A stretch of 64,000 nucleotides of DNA from Marinomonas shanghaiensis (GCF_003259175.1 NZ_QGOK01000026.1:1-64000); one strand, 5' to 3'. Shown: positions 45,870 through 55,499, counted from the stretch's first letter. Notes: a model not told the origin generated them from the sequence alone. A program made the numbers and translations.

Positions 45870-46654
45870 AAAAGACATTGAGAGCATCTCAGTTGGTTGG
45901 CTTAGGATTATTGATCGGTTTGTTGGCTTTTTCTGTGCTTGGAATGGCATTTTCCCCCTACAGTATTTCTCAGCAAGATTTGAATGCGGTTCTTGACGCT
46001 CCTTCTTCTGCGCATTGGCTTGGTACGGATCATTTTGGTCGCAGTATGTTAACGCGTATGGCTTATGCGGTTGGTTTGTCTTTTGCTCTGGGAGTGTTAT
46101 GTGTTGTGACATCGTCTTTACTTGGAACGGCGCTAGGGGTTTGGGCCGTTTGGGGTGGGAAGAGGGTCGATCATGTGCTTGGCATGATGGTGAATATTTT
46201 GTTGGCGTTGCCAGGGTTAGTCGTCGTATTGCTATTCGCAGCGATTGTGCCAGGCTCCTTTTGGATTTTGTATTTGGCAATTTCATTAGTGCAATGGGTA
46301 GAGTACTTCCGAGTGGTTCGTGCGATCACACAAAATGTCATTCAAAGTCCAGCTAGACAGTCTTCTGAGATGATGGGCTTTAGTCGTTGGTACCAATTTA
46401 AGCGTCATATTTGGCCGGCCATTGCGCCTTCGGTTTTTACCTTGGCTGCTTTTGGTGGTGCGAATGCCATTTTAACCATGGCGTCATTGGGTTTTGTGTA
46501 TGTGGGTATTCAGCCACCGTTAGCCGAACTAGGGTTGATGACGGTTGAGTTGTTTCCATTTTACAGCGATGCCCCTTGGCTATTGGCTCAACCTTTAGTC
46601 GTTATTGCCTTGATGGTGTTTGGATTTCATTTGTTGGCAGGGAAACGAGTATGA
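45866..46654 (+). CDS. DppC/NikC-type ABC permease
   Basis: 262 residues with about six helices; ahead of the first transport core lies HWLGTDHFGRSMLTRMAYA, the DppC/NikC signature, and SSEMMGFSRWYQFKRHIWPAI is the ATPase contact loop. Overlaps both neighbours by 4 bases. Confidence 0.9.
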   Translation: MKKTLRASQLVGLGLLIGLLAFSVLGMAFSPYSISQQDLNAVLDAPSSAHWLGTDHFGRSMLTRMAYAVGLSFALGVLCVVTSSLLGTALGVWAVWGGKRVDHVLGMMVNILLALPGLVVVLLFAAIVPGSFWILYLAISLVQWVEYFRVVRAITQNVIQSPARQSSEMMGFSRWYQFKRHIWPAIAPSVFTLAAFGGANAILTMASLGFVYVGIQPPLAELGLMTVELFPFYSDAPWLLAQPLVVIALMVFGFHLLAGKRV

Positions 46655-48039
46655 GTGTATTGCTAAAACTAACCAATGTGGCGGTGTATGTTGGTGACAC
46701 TTGTTTGCTGGAACCTATTTCGTTGGAGTTAAGACAAGGCCAACCTTTGACGATTCTCGGGCAGACTGGGTCAGGTAAAAGCTTGCTTGCTCAAGCCATT
46801 ATGGGGTTATTGCCTGACACTTTATCCTTTCAAGGTGAGGTTGAGGTATTTGGTAATGTCTTATCTCTCGAAGAGCGTCAGGCTTTGTGGGGGCGAGACT
46901 TGGTGATGTTACCGCAAGAACCATGGCATGCTTTAGATCCCTTGATGAAAGGCATTTATCAGGTGTCAGAGGTATATCAGTATGTGCAGGGTAAACCTAA
47001 TCATGAAGCCCTTGCCCGTGCAAAACAGGATCTTGATGATGTCGGTTTGGCTGATAGTGCCCACAAACGACCCGGTCAATTGTCGGGTGGCATGGCGCAA
47101 CGCTTGGCCATTTCGGCGGCAACAGCAGGCGGGGCAAATGTCATTTTAGCGGATGAACCAACAAAAGGTTTAGATGTGTCTCGTCGTGACGGAATTGTGC
47201 GTTTATTGCAGTCTCGTTCCATAGCGGGCAGTTTACTGACCATTACGCATGATGTGGCTATTGCTCGCCAGTTAGGTGGCACGCTTTTGGTGATGAAACA
47301 GGGGCGATTGGTTGAGCAAGGTGATGCCCTAGAAGTGCTTGATAATCCGCAGGACAGTTATACTCGGGAATTGATCGCAGCGGAACCTAAGTCTTGGACG
47401 GAAAAGCCTCTTTCGTCCGTCGATACATCGGCAGAAACCGTGCTGCTGGCAGAGAATCTTGCTATTAAGCGTGGTGGGCGAACCTTGTTTGAGGATTTGT
47501 CTTTTTCAATCAAGAAGGGCGAAGTGGTTGGCGTTGTGGGTGATAGTGGCTGTGGTAAGTCCTCTTTGGGCGATGCCTTACTGTCAATGTTGCCCGTATC
47601 GGCTGGTAACATTACCCGTTTCAATAACACAGCGAAACCCTATCAGTGGTTAAAATTGTATCAAGATCCGCCGTCGGCTTTTACCGCTAGTGTGTCATTG
47701 GGTACCTTATTAGAGGATTTGGTGCGCTTACATAACATTCCGCGAGAACGAATTTCGCCTTTGATGACGCGTTTAAACCTACCAGATGCCATTTTACAGC
47801 GCAACTGCTTAAACGTGTCAGGGGGGGAGTTGCAGCGTTTTGCTATTTTACGAGCCTTGCTTTTGGATCCTGTGTTTTTATTTGCTGATGAGCCGACGTC
47901 ACGCTTAGATCCAATCACCGCCAAAGACGTAACAAGCTTGTTAGTGACGCTGGCGAGGGAGACTGGGTGTGCGGTGTTGATGGTGAGCCATGATCCTGAT
48001 CTGGTTCGTAAGACGTGCGATCAAGTGATTGCTCTTTAG
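46651..48039 (+). CDS. Fused double-domain ABC ATPase of the peptide/nickel family
   Basis: About 462 residues containing two ATPase units that are separate DppD/DppF-like subunits in many systems. Unit 1: Walker A GQTGSGKSL, signature LSGGMAQR, Walker B VILADEPTKGLD, His in ITHDVA. Unit 2: Walker A GDSGCGKSS, signature VSGGELQR, Walker B FLFADEPTSRLD, His in VSHDPD. ATG at 46651 overlaps the permease stop. Last gene of the putative zinc-regulated importer. Confidence 0.9.
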   Translation: MSVLLKLTNVAVYVGDTCLLEPISLELRQGQPLTILGQTGSGKSLLAQAIMGLLPDTLSFQGEVEVFGNVLSLEERQALWGRDLVMLPQEPWHALDPLMKGIYQVSEVYQYVQGKPNHEALARAKQDLDDVGLADSAHKRPGQLSGGMAQRLAISAATAGGANVILADEPTKGLDVSRRDGIVRLLQSRSIAGSLLTITHDVAIARQLGGTLLVMKQGRLVEQGDALEVLDNPQDSYTRELIAAEPKSWTEKPLSSVDTSAETVLLAENLAIKRGGRTLFEDLSFSIKKGEVVGVVGDSGCGKSSLGDALLSMLPVSAGNITRFNNTAKPYQWLKLYQDPPSAFTASVSLGTLLEDLVRLHNIPRERISPLMTRLNLPDAILQRNCLNVSGGELQRFAILRALLLDPVFLFADEPTSRLDPITAKDVTSLLVTLARETGCAVLMVSHDPDLVRKTCDQVIAL

Positions 48040-48236
48040 TGTCTGCGCTTTAGATAAGGTGGGCAGTGGGCTTTTTGATGCAAACTATGCAAAAGCACAG
48101 CAGAAAACAGGCTTTCTGTTTTACTTTTGTATTCCCTGTGGTTTAATTTTCTTATATACACTTCTAAGAGATCTTTGCATGACGGCAGGCATTGTTGATG
48201 TCGCCTTGTAAAGGTCTCTCTTATTTAGGAAATATT

Positions 48237-48488
48237 ATGTCTTTAAAAACGTCTCTTTCTGTTGCTTTTTTTAGTAGTGTCGTTGCTTTTGCATCGAGCA
48301 ATGCTTTGGCGTTTGAAGATTATTGTACGCCCAAGTTAGATGCTTATCTGAGTAATGTGCAGAAAACCGTAGACTCTAAGTACGTCAGTCAACGCCAAAA
48401 AGACGTTGCACAAAAAATCCTAGACAGAGTGAAGGCGAATAGAAACGATACTGGAGATTGTGTGTTGGTCGATAAGCTTCTGCCTTGA
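48237..48488 (+). CDS. Small secreted protein (hypothetical)
   Basis: 83 residues with a clear Sec signal peptide ending near NALA, then about 60 mature residues with Lys-rich helices and only two Cys (EDYC and GDCV), which could form one disulfide. ATG at 48237 has AGGAA upstream. No family recognised. It sits 197 bases after the ABC operon and before a strong terminator, so it may be transcribed alone or with it. Confidence 0.6.
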   Translation: MSLKTSLSVAFFSSVVAFASSNALAFEDYCTPKLDAYLSNVQKTVDSKYVSQRQKDVAQKILDRVKANRNDTGDCVLVDKLLP

Positions 48489-48521
48489 TGTCTTTTGTTG
48501 AACATAATGAAGCAAAAAAAA

Positions 48522-48554
48522 CCGAAAATCTTGAGGATTTTCGGTTTTTTTTTT
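48522..48554 (+). terminator. Bidirectional terminator between the small secreted gene and leuA
   Basis: CCGAAAATC (48522-48530) pairs perfectly with GATTTTCGG (48536-48544) around TTGAG, preceded by A8 and followed by T10. Serves both convergent genes. Confidence 0.95.
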
Positions 48555-48581
48555 GCTTAGTACTTAAACGGTAATACGTAA

Positions 48582-50255
48582 TTAAGCGACAGCGACATCT
48601 TTGTTTTCAGCAACTTTTTGGTTAACGGTCGCTAATAGTGCCTGAATCGACGCGGAAACAATGTCATTGTCAATCGCTACGCCGTTAAAACGATCACCGT
48701 CAATGTTTGCTTGAACATAAGCGATGGCTTGAGAATCGCTGCCAACGGTCAAGGCGTGCTCTTGATATTGAATGATATCGACTCGCATGTTGAAGTGCTT
48801 GCCTAATGCTTCACTAAAAGCAGACAAGGCGCCATTCCCATTTCCTGTAATTTTCACTTTAGCACTGTTGCTAATCAATTCTGCATTGACGGTATCAACA
48901 TCGTCCTTGGTAAGATCGTATTTGCCCAATTTATAAGGCGCGCTGCCCGTCATAAAGCTTGTCTCAAACAAGTTTCTCATGGACTCAGCATCGACAACCC
49001 CGCCGTCTTTTTCAGCAAAACGTTGTACTACTGGGCTGAATTCAACTTGCAACCATCGAGGCAAAGCCAAGCCATATTCTTGCTCAAGAGTATAAGCCAC
49101 GCCACCTTTACCTGATTGACTGTTGACGCGAATGACTTCTTGGTAACTGCGACCCACATCACGAGGGTCAATTGGCAAGTAGGCCACGTCCCAAGGTTTA
49201 TCGTCGGTTTGATTTGCCAAACACTTCTTAATTGCGTCTTGATGAGAGCCAGAGAAGGCGGTGAACACCAATTCGCCTGCGTATGGATGACGCGGGTGAA
49301 CTTGTAACAAGGTGCAGGCTTGAACCACACTTATGATGCGGTCCATGTCGCCCAACGCCAACTCTGGATCAATTCCTTGGCTGTACATGTTCATCGCCAT
49401 GGTGACGATGTCCATGTTGCCTGTGCGCTCACCGTTACCAAGCAAGGTGCCTTCGATGCGGTCTGCGCCAGCCATAATGCCTAATTCTGCCGCTGCAACG
49501 CCACAACCACGGTCATTGTGTGTGTGCAAGCTAATAAACATGCAGTCGCGATTTTTTACATGGCGACAAAAATATTCAATTTGATCTGCATAACGGTTTG
49601 GTGTTGATACTTCAACAGTAGCAGGCAAATTGATGATAATTTTATTGTCTGGGGTGGGTTGCCAAACATCAGCAACAGCATCGACGACTTCAATGGCGTA
49701 ATCGATTTCCGTGCCCGTAAAACTTTCAGGAGAATACTGGAACACCCATTCTGTTTCGGGGTGCTTTTCAGCATGTTCTTTGACACACTTTGCGCCGTTT
49801 ACGGCAATTTGCTTGATGCCTTCCATGTCCATACGGAACACTTGTTCACGTTGTGTCGTAGACGTTGAATTATAAACGTGGACAATGGCCTTTTTGGCTC
49901 CTTTCAAAGACTCGTAAGTGCGAGCAATTAACTCAGGGCGCGCTTGGGTCAATACTTGGATGTAGACGTCGTCAGGTACTTGATCTTCTTCGATCAACCA
50001 ACGGACAAAGTCAAAATCTAATTGAGAGGCAGCAGGGAAGCCAACTTCGATCTCTTTAAAGCCTACATCGACTAATAGAGCAAAGAACTGTTTCTTTTGT
50101 TCCACTGTCATGGGTTCAACCAATGCCTGGTTGCCATCACGAAGATCAACACTGGACCAAATTGGCGCTTTGGTAATCGTTTTGTCTGGCCAGGTGCGAT
50201 TGGCGATGGCGACCGGTTTGAATGGCGTGTACTTAGTATGATCAAAAGATGTCAT
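48582..50255 (-). CDS. leuA: 2-isopropylmalate synthase LeuA (long form)
   Basis: Condenses acetyl-CoA with 2-ketoisovalerate in the first step of leucine synthesis. 557 residues, the long type. SVDLRDGNQALVEPM at the N-terminus gives the metal Asp and catalytic Arg, SLHTHNDRG the HxH metal ligands and GNGERTGNMD a family motif; the C-terminal regulatory domain binds leucine. Monocistronic and divergent from an Lrp/AsnC regulator, which may control it. Confidence 0.96.
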   Translation of the reverse strand: MTSFDHTKYTPFKPVAIANRTWPDKTITKAPIWSSVDLRDGNQALVEPMTVEQKKQFFALLVDVGFKEIEVGFPAASQLDFDFVRWLIEEDQVPDDVYIQVLTQARPELIARTYESLKGAKKAIVHVYNSTSTTQREQVFRMDMEGIKQIAVNGAKCVKEHAEKHPETEWVFQYSPESFTGTEIDYAIEVVDAVADVWQPTPDNKIIINLPATVEVSTPNRYADQIEYFCRHVKNRDCMFISLHTHNDRGCGVAAAELGIMAGADRIEGTLLGNGERTGNMDIVTMAMNMYSQGIDPELALGDMDRIISVVQACTLLQVHPRHPYAGELVFTAFSGSHQDAIKKCLANQTDDKPWDVAYLPIDPRDVGRSYQEVIRVNSQSGKGGVAYTLEQEYGLALPRWLQVEFSPVVQRFAEKDGGVVDAESMRNLFETSFMTGSAPYKLGKYDLTKDDVDTVNAELISNSAKVKITGNGNGALSAFSEALGKHFNMRVDIIQYQEHALTVGSDSQAIAYVQANIDGDRFNGVAIDNDIVSASIQALLATVNQKVAENKDVAVA

Positions 50256-50449
50256 GATCTTTCCCTTCTATCTCTATTGGAGCTGGTAAGCTCTGGTTGT
50301 TATTGTCTTCACTTGGTTAAGTGACTCTCTATGGTTTCTATCATAACGAATTTTATTGAGTAAAAGATTGCGTTTTTTATAGATAAAATAAATTAAATGG
50401 CATTATATTGCGTAAATTAAATAGAAATGAGTGAATTGGAGCTTAGATA

Positions 50450-50923
50450 ATGCGGTTTGATAAGATTGATCTGAATATTTTGCGAGAATTGCAGCAAGAT
50501 TCTAGCTTAACGAATCAGGAACTTGCAGATAGAGTTGGGCTGTCAGCCTCTCCTTGTTTACGCCGAGTAAAGGCATTAGAAGACAGTGGTGTGATAGACC
50601 GCAGTGTGACGTTATTAAATCAAAATAAGCTGGGATTGAAACTAACGGCCTTTATTCAGATAAGTATGGATCGTCACACGCCAGATCGCTTTGAGGTTTT
50701 TGAGTCGACATTAGAGTCCTATCCAGAAGTAAAGTCCTGCAATCTGGTGACAGGGCAATCAGCAGACTATTTGATAGAAGTGGTGGTAGAAGACATGGAC
50801 CGTTATCAAGAGTTTCTACTGGGCAGGTTAACGCGCATACCTGGCGTGACAGGTGTGCATTCAAGCTTTTTGCTGCGCAGAATCATAAATCGTACCTCAT
50901 TACCGCTCGATCACTTGCTTTAG
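50450..50923 (+). CDS. Lrp/AsnC-family transcriptional regulator
   Basis: 157 residues: N-terminal HTH (DLNILRELQQDSSLTNQELADRVGLSASPCLRRVKALED) and C-terminal RAM ligand domain (VKSCNLVTGQSADYLIEVVV). Divergent from leuA over about 195 bases, suggesting a local role in leucine or other amino-acid metabolism. GGAG lies upstream of the ATG. Confidence 0.93.
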   Translation: MRFDKIDLNILRELQQDSSLTNQELADRVGLSASPCLRRVKALEDSGVIDRSVTLLNQNKLGLKLTAFIQISMDRHTPDRFEVFESTLESYPEVKSCNLVTGQSADYLIEVVVEDMDRYQEFLLGRLTRIPGVTGVHSSFLLRRIINRTSLPLDHLL

Positions 50924-51021
50924 CAGGTTATTTCCTTATTTAGTATTGATATTTTTGCTTTTGACCAAATTAATGGGCGTTATACTGACAGTGTAAAAAA
51001 GTCCCTAATAGAGAAGTAGTT

Positions 51022-51636
51022 ATGAGCGATTTGACAATTAAACGTCGAGTGATGATTCCCGTCAGGGCGGGCGACGTGATGGCCGAATTCATTTCCTTTA
51101 ACGGTGATGATTCTGGCAAAGAACATATAGGGATATTTTTTGAAGGTAAGCCATCAGGCGACAGCGAATATGTTCCTCTGGTACGACTTCACTCTGAATG
51201 TTTGACGGGCGACGTGTTTGGATCGGGACGTTGTGATTGTGGTGAGCAGTTAGATGAAGCCATTGATCGTATCAATGAAGAGGGTGGCTATATCCTTTAT
51301 TTGCGTCAAGAGGGCCGAGGTATTGGTTTGTATGCCAAGCTGGAAGCTTATGCTTTACAAGATCAGGGTTATGATACATATCAAGCGAATGAAATGTTGC
51401 ATTTACCCGATGATGGACGTGATTTTGGCATTGCCGCAAAAATGCTACACGCTCTTGGTGTCACCAAAGTTCGATTGTTGACAAATAACCCAGACAAAGC
51501 TCAGCAACTCGTTGAACATGGTATTGACGTTGTTGAACTGGTGCCAACGAAAGTACATGTTAATCAACATAATCGATCTTATCTTGAAACCAAAGCCAAG
51601 CGAAAAATGCACACACTCAAGTTTGATCCTGAGTAG
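51022..51636 (+). CDS. ribA: GTP cyclohydrolase II RibA
   Basis: First step of riboflavin synthesis from GTP. 204 residues, stand-alone form. Zinc Cys are in [18 protein letters not shown], catalytic region in [17 protein letters not shown] and [12 protein letters not shown] near the C-terminus. Followed by a terminator that is also one of two identical 37-bp repeats. Confidence 0.97.
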   Translation: MSDLTIKRRVMIPVRAGDVMAEFISFNGDDSGKEHIGIFFEGKPSGDSEYVPLVRLHSECLTGDVFGSGRCDCGEQLDEAIDRINEEGGYILYLRQEGRGIGLYAKLEAYALQDQGYDTYQANEMLHLPDDGRDFGIAAKMLHALGVTKVRLLTNNPDKAQQLVEHGIDVVELVPTKVHVNQHNRSYLETKAKRKMHTLKFDPE

Positions 51637-51664
51637 GCGTGAAAGATTGAAAATCACATTGACC

Positions 51665-51701
51665 ATAAAAAAGGCGCAAATAAAGCGCCTTTTTTATGAC
51701 T
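51665..51701 (+). terminator. Terminator after ribA; left copy of a 37-bp direct repeat
   Basis: AGGCGC (51672-51677) and GCGCCT (51685-51690) pair around AAATAAA, with A-run before and T-run after. The whole 37 bases recur identically at 55446-55482. Confidence 0.92.
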
Positions 51702-51832
51702 TAATGGTGGTTTTTTCTGTATTGTTTAATTTATTTTGACAATTTATTGACGAATCCTTTCGTTTGGTAAAAAATGACGTTATAAAGTTTATGCCCAAGA
51801 TAGATATATCGACCTAATATAGAAGGTACGCT

Positions 51833-52645
51833 ATGAAAAAGATGTTACGCATATTTTGTCTGATTTTACCTTCTACAGTATTTGCTGACGATGCATTGAT
51901 TGGTGTGTATTGTCTTGAGAACACGAATGGAGCTAGGGTATATCTGAATAATGATCTTATATTTGAATGTGTAGATTTTAAACGTGAACCCATAGTTGTT
52001 GCAGAGGGAACTCACACTTTAAAGGCTGTATTGCCGATTAGTGAAGAGCAAGAAAAGGTATTCTCTGCAGTAGTTGATGCAAAAGCAAATCTTCCTACTC
52101 GAATTAGAATAAGTCTGCCTATCGCTACGTTAACTGCTTACGGTGTTGAAATGCAAAAGCAGAGAGCTCAAGCAGAGGAACAACGTTTGGCTCAATCTAA
52201 AGCACGACAGAAAGAGGCAGATGCTAAGTCTGACCTTCAAAAAGCAGAATCTGGTGATCTAGAAGCAATGAATCGTGTTGCTAAACGTTACACCTCGGGT
52301 GACGGTTTAGTACAAGATAATCTACAGGCTACTTTATGGGCTGATCGATATCAGGCTGCCGTTCAGCAAAAAAATAGACAAGCAAAGATTCAGTCTTTAC
52401 AGCAACAATTAGATGTTAATCCTTATTTTTACTGGTTAAAAAATACACCTGATGCCCTTTCGGAATCTGGTTCTTTGTCGTCTCTTATTATTACTGCATT
52501 ACCTAGTATTACCCTGTTTGACCTCGTTTCTTCTCCTTCTGTGTATTCCACTAGAAAAAATATTCAAGAACAAATTGACGCATTAGAAACCCATGCAGTG
52601 CGTTGGGCTAAACCAGATTCAATGATTGCAAAATCGTTTAAATGA
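51833..52645 (+). CDS. Secreted Sel1-repeat-like protein (hypothetical envelope protein)
   Basis: 270 residues with a signal peptide ending near TVFADD. An N-terminal strand-rich domain resembles a PEGA-like surface domain (GARVYLNNDLIFECVDFK). A charged helix follows (residues about 105-145) and then one Sel1-like repeat (ESGDLEAMNRVAKRYTSGDGLVQDNLQATLWADRY). First of three genes in a unit flanked by direct repeats. Likely periplasmic; function unknown. Confidence 0.7.
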   Translation: MKKMLRIFCLILPSTVFADDALIGVYCLENTNGARVYLNNDLIFECVDFKREPIVVAEGTHTLKAVLPISEEQEKVFSAVVDAKANLPTRIRISLPIATLTAYGVEMQKQRAQAEEQRLAQSKARQKEADAKSDLQKAESGDLEAMNRVAKRYTSGDGLVQDNLQATLWADRYQAAVQQKNRQAKIQSLQQQLDVNPYFYWLKNTPDALSESGSLSSLIITALPSITLFDLVSSPSVYSTRKNIQEQIDALETHAVRWAKPDSMIAKSFK

Positions 52646-52649
52646 TATC

Positions 52650-54293
52650 ATGAATCGCTTTGCTCTTCTTGTCGTGATGCTTGCAATGTTACAAGGATGT
52701 GCATATAAAACGGCGGAAAAAAAAGCGGTTTTGGTGAGTGATTGCGAGATTTTCCAGTCTCAATCTTTTATGAAAAAAGTACCTGTGCTTGTCCAATTAG
52801 CCGATAGTCATAGGGACTTATGTCATGCATTGCAGCAGTTTTCGTTATCTTCTGGTTTATCTGAGAGCGAGCTTGAATGGCTATCGGCGGATGAACGATT
52901 TACTGTGTTGCAAGCTTTGGTATCCAATAGTCATCAGCATCCTGAAAATCATTTTGCGGATTCTCTTTGGCATTATGTTAACGAAGATAATTTTGTGTGT
53001 CGTCAACCTGTTTATGCGGCATATTTTGCTGATCGATATGGTGCGCAGCTAAATTATGAATCTTGTCCCAAAATGGTTCCTTTCTATTTGCTCGATACGC
53101 ATCTAGGTGGCCATTTGGTTCAAATTTCTCCAGACAATGTGCGTGAAATACATGTTACTTTCGCATCTGAAGGCGATTCTTTTGCATCATCTTTTGGTCA
53201 TGTTTCTATTCGTTTAGTCGTCTGCCCAGATGCCTCTTCAACAATCGATGCGTGTCAAAAAAATCTTTTTAATCATATTTTTCTAGGCTACGTTGCTCGT
53301 ATAGATGAGTTTTCCATGAATCCTTTAAAAGGTGTGTTTGGTGGCTATGATGCTCATTTAGCGGGCGCGACGTTTATGGAAACATATCGTTCTAATACTC
53401 TAGTATCCGATCGTAATGTTTTTTCTTTACCGCTTGTTTTATCCCAATCTCAGGTTGAGCAGATTGTTCGTGAACTGTCTGAGATACATTGGCGTTTTCG
53501 TGGTGAATATCGCTTTTTTACCAACAATTGTGCAACGCTTTTGCAAGATATGCTCAATTTAGTGTTCACTCCTGAGGGTTCAACAACGCCGGACTTTACT
53601 TTTATGCGTCCAGATCGTTTTTTTAATGCGTTAAAAAATAGCAGCATGGTAAGGGCTGAGGTGCTGAGTTCACTTGATGAAGCTGAATCAAACGGGTATT
53701 TTTTTTCAAGTAACGCAAATTATTATCAACAGGCTTTTTTGTCTCTCACCAAAAGTGTCCAAACATACCCATTTCCCTCATTAAACGCATATGCTCGAAC
53801 ACCAGCACCAAATCGTTTATTGGCTTTATTGTCCAATGACGATGTCTATTTTCAATTAACTCAGAACGATAATTTTGTAGAGGCTCAAGTTTTAATAGAA
53901 GAAAGGCAGCTGATTAAAACACAATATAATTTAATAAAGACAGTGGCCAAATTAATTGATGAAACGCAATTATTGACTCGCCTTAAAAATGCGATCCAGC
54001 TCTTAGATAAACCTGAAGATAGGCGCTTGTTGCAGAGGTGTTATGTATATCCTCTGATGCAGGTAGAGGCCGACATTCCAAGATTTGCAGGAATTCCGTA
54101 TGGTTTAGAACTTGGTGAGTTTGATAATGATGATAAAGTTGAGTGTCAAAGTTTAGAAGCGCATAAAGTTATGTCTTTAGTTGTGCATAGGTTGTTGCCC
54201 AAAAATCACGCATTGTTAAATCAAGTTGCTGTTTTGGAGCAGGAGCTTGAGCAGACTTTTGATAACATTGAAACATTAAAGGAGCTTCTCTAA
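52650..54293 (+). CDS. DUF4105 family lipoprotein
   Basis: About 547 residues. Lipoprotein signal with lipobox LQGC from the ATG at 52650, four bases after the previous stop; a TTG at 52626 would extend it needlessly. Central region is DUF4105: FASSFGHVSIRL supplies His and FFTNNCATLLQDMLN supplies Cys, in the His-before-Cys order of permuted papain-like (NlpC/P60, LRAT) enzymes, so peptidase or acyltransferase activity is possible. C-terminal 170 residues are helical. Its stop overlaps the next start. Confidence 0.8.
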   Translation: MNRFALLVVMLAMLQGCAYKTAEKKAVLVSDCEIFQSQSFMKKVPVLVQLADSHRDLCHALQQFSLSSGLSESELEWLSADERFTVLQALVSNSHQHPENHFADSLWHYVNEDNFVCRQPVYAAYFADRYGAQLNYESCPKMVPFYLLDTHLGGHLVQISPDNVREIHVTFASEGDSFASSFGHVSIRLVVCPDASSTIDACQKNLFNHIFLGYVARIDEFSMNPLKGVFGGYDAHLAGATFMETYRSNTLVSDRNVFSLPLVLSQSQVEQIVRELSEIHWRFRGEYRFFTNNCATLLQDMLNLVFTPEGSTTPDFTFMRPDRFFNALKNSSMVRAEVLSSLDEAESNGYFFSSNANYYQQAFLSLTKSVQTYPFPSLNAYARTPAPNRLLALLSNDDVYFQLTQNDNFVEAQVLIEERQLIKTQYNLIKTVAKLIDETQLLTRLKNAIQLLDKPEDRRLLQRCYVYPLMQVEADIPRFAGIPYGLELGEFDNDDKVECQSLEAHKVMSLVVHRLLPKNHALLNQVAVLEQELEQTFDNIETLKELL

Positions 54294-55426
54294 TGAGTCG
54301 TTTAGTATGGGTGTTGATTTGTCTGTTTGTCAGTGTGTCGAGTATGCTGAAAGCGGAGTCTAATAACGAAGCAAAGTTAAAAATGTTAGATCAGCTAGAG
54401 AAGTTGGAACAACTGGATCAGATGGACTTCGAGGATGCGATTGATAATATTTACCAATGTTCACAAAGGAATGATTTTTTTTGCGCTGATCAACAGATAA
54501 ATAGAGCAAAGTCATTGCTGTTTGATGAAATAGCTAAACAGCGTTTAGCGGATGCTGTTGGCTATCGTAAGCAGCAAGAAATTTTTTATGGAGAAGAAAA
54601 AAAATTAGCAGAACAACGTCAATTAGTTTCAGAATGTTCAAATAGTTGTGCGATACCAGGTGAGTATGAGCGTTGTGTGGCGGGTACGCTGAGACCGTTA
54701 TACTGCAATGAGCCGAGGCGTGAAGAGCCTGTTTATACGCAGTCTGAATCACCTAGTACTATGCAACTGTTAGGGTCTGCTTTACAGCATTTTAATACGC
54801 AATTACAAACTGACATGACTCGCCAACAGGCCGAGCTTCAGCAGCAACTAAAGCTTGCCGAACAGCAAAGGCTCTATCGTGATGAGCAGCAAAAAAAACA
54901 GCAACAGCAGCAGCGTGAGCTCCAGCAAAAGCAGCAACAGGCACTTGCTCAACTTCAGCAACAAGAAGAGCGATTGCGTCGTCAGGCTGACATCAAGCGT
55001 CAGGAAGAAGTGGCTAGGAAACAACGTGAAGAAGAGCAAAGGCTAGCTCAACAAAAACGTACACAAGAAATTCAGGCACAGCGTCTGCTAAAAGAGCGTG
55101 AACAAGCTGAAAAAGTGCGTCAAGAAATGGTCTATTTAAACAGTCTTGCATCTGGTACACGATTAGGTGGTAAAGATTGCTTTGGTGAAAATCATGTATT
55201 AGGTAGCTTGCCTAATATCCAGCCTAAGATGGTGTCCTGTGTTGATGTGAAATTTACTATTCAGTGTCCTAGCAGTCCTGTAGTCGAGCACCAAGGGGTG
55301 ATGAAAAATATGATAGGCACCATAGCGGGCTGTTTTGGAGATACTACAAGAGTTCCCGATACCATAAGTTGCCCTGCCGATAAATTTATTGTGCAAGTCA
55401 CATCGGCAGAGCGATGTACATTTTAA
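54293..55426 (+). CDS. Secreted coiled-coil protein with Cys-rich C-terminal domain (hypothetical)
   Basis: 377 residues with a signal peptide ending near SMLKAES. Two early Cys clusters (residues about 50-65 and 115-140) are followed by a long Gln/Glu/Arg-rich coiled coil (about 180-290) and a C-terminal domain of about 85 residues with six Cys. ATG at 54293 is placed well after AAAGGAG. Probably periplasmic and interacting with the DUF4105 lipoprotein encoded just upstream. No family recognised. Confidence 0.7.
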   Translation: MSRLVWVLICLFVSVSSMLKAESNNEAKLKMLDQLEKLEQLDQMDFEDAIDNIYQCSQRNDFFCADQQINRAKSLLFDEIAKQRLADAVGYRKQQEIFYGEEKKLAEQRQLVSECSNSCAIPGEYERCVAGTLRPLYCNEPRREEPVYTQSESPSTMQLLGSALQHFNTQLQTDMTRQQAELQQQLKLAEQQRLYRDEQQKKQQQQQRELQQKQQQALAQLQQQEERLRRQADIKRQEEVARKQREEEQRLAQQKRTQEIQAQRLLKEREQAEKVRQEMVYLNSLASGTRLGGKDCFGENHVLGSLPNIQPKMVSCVDVKFTIQCPSSPVVEHQGVMKNMIGTIAGCFGDTTRVPDTISCPADKFIVQVTSAERCTF

Positions 55427-55445
55427 TGCTATGGCGAAAGTTAAG

Positions 55446-55482
55446 ATAAAAAAGGCGCAAATAAAGCGCCTTTTTTATGACT
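55446..55482 (+). terminator. Terminator; right copy of the 37-bp direct repeat
   Basis: Identical to 51665-51701. AGGCGC and GCGCCT pair around AAATAAA with flanking A and T runs. Ends the three-gene operon and, on the other strand, faces the convergent helicase gene. Confidence 0.92.
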
Positions 55483-55499
55483 ATAGTGCTGAACCAGCT

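Noticed and set aside
48029..48211. 60-residue ORF after the double ATPase gene
   Set aside because: No ribosome site and overlaps the end of the ATPase gene; product resembles nothing.
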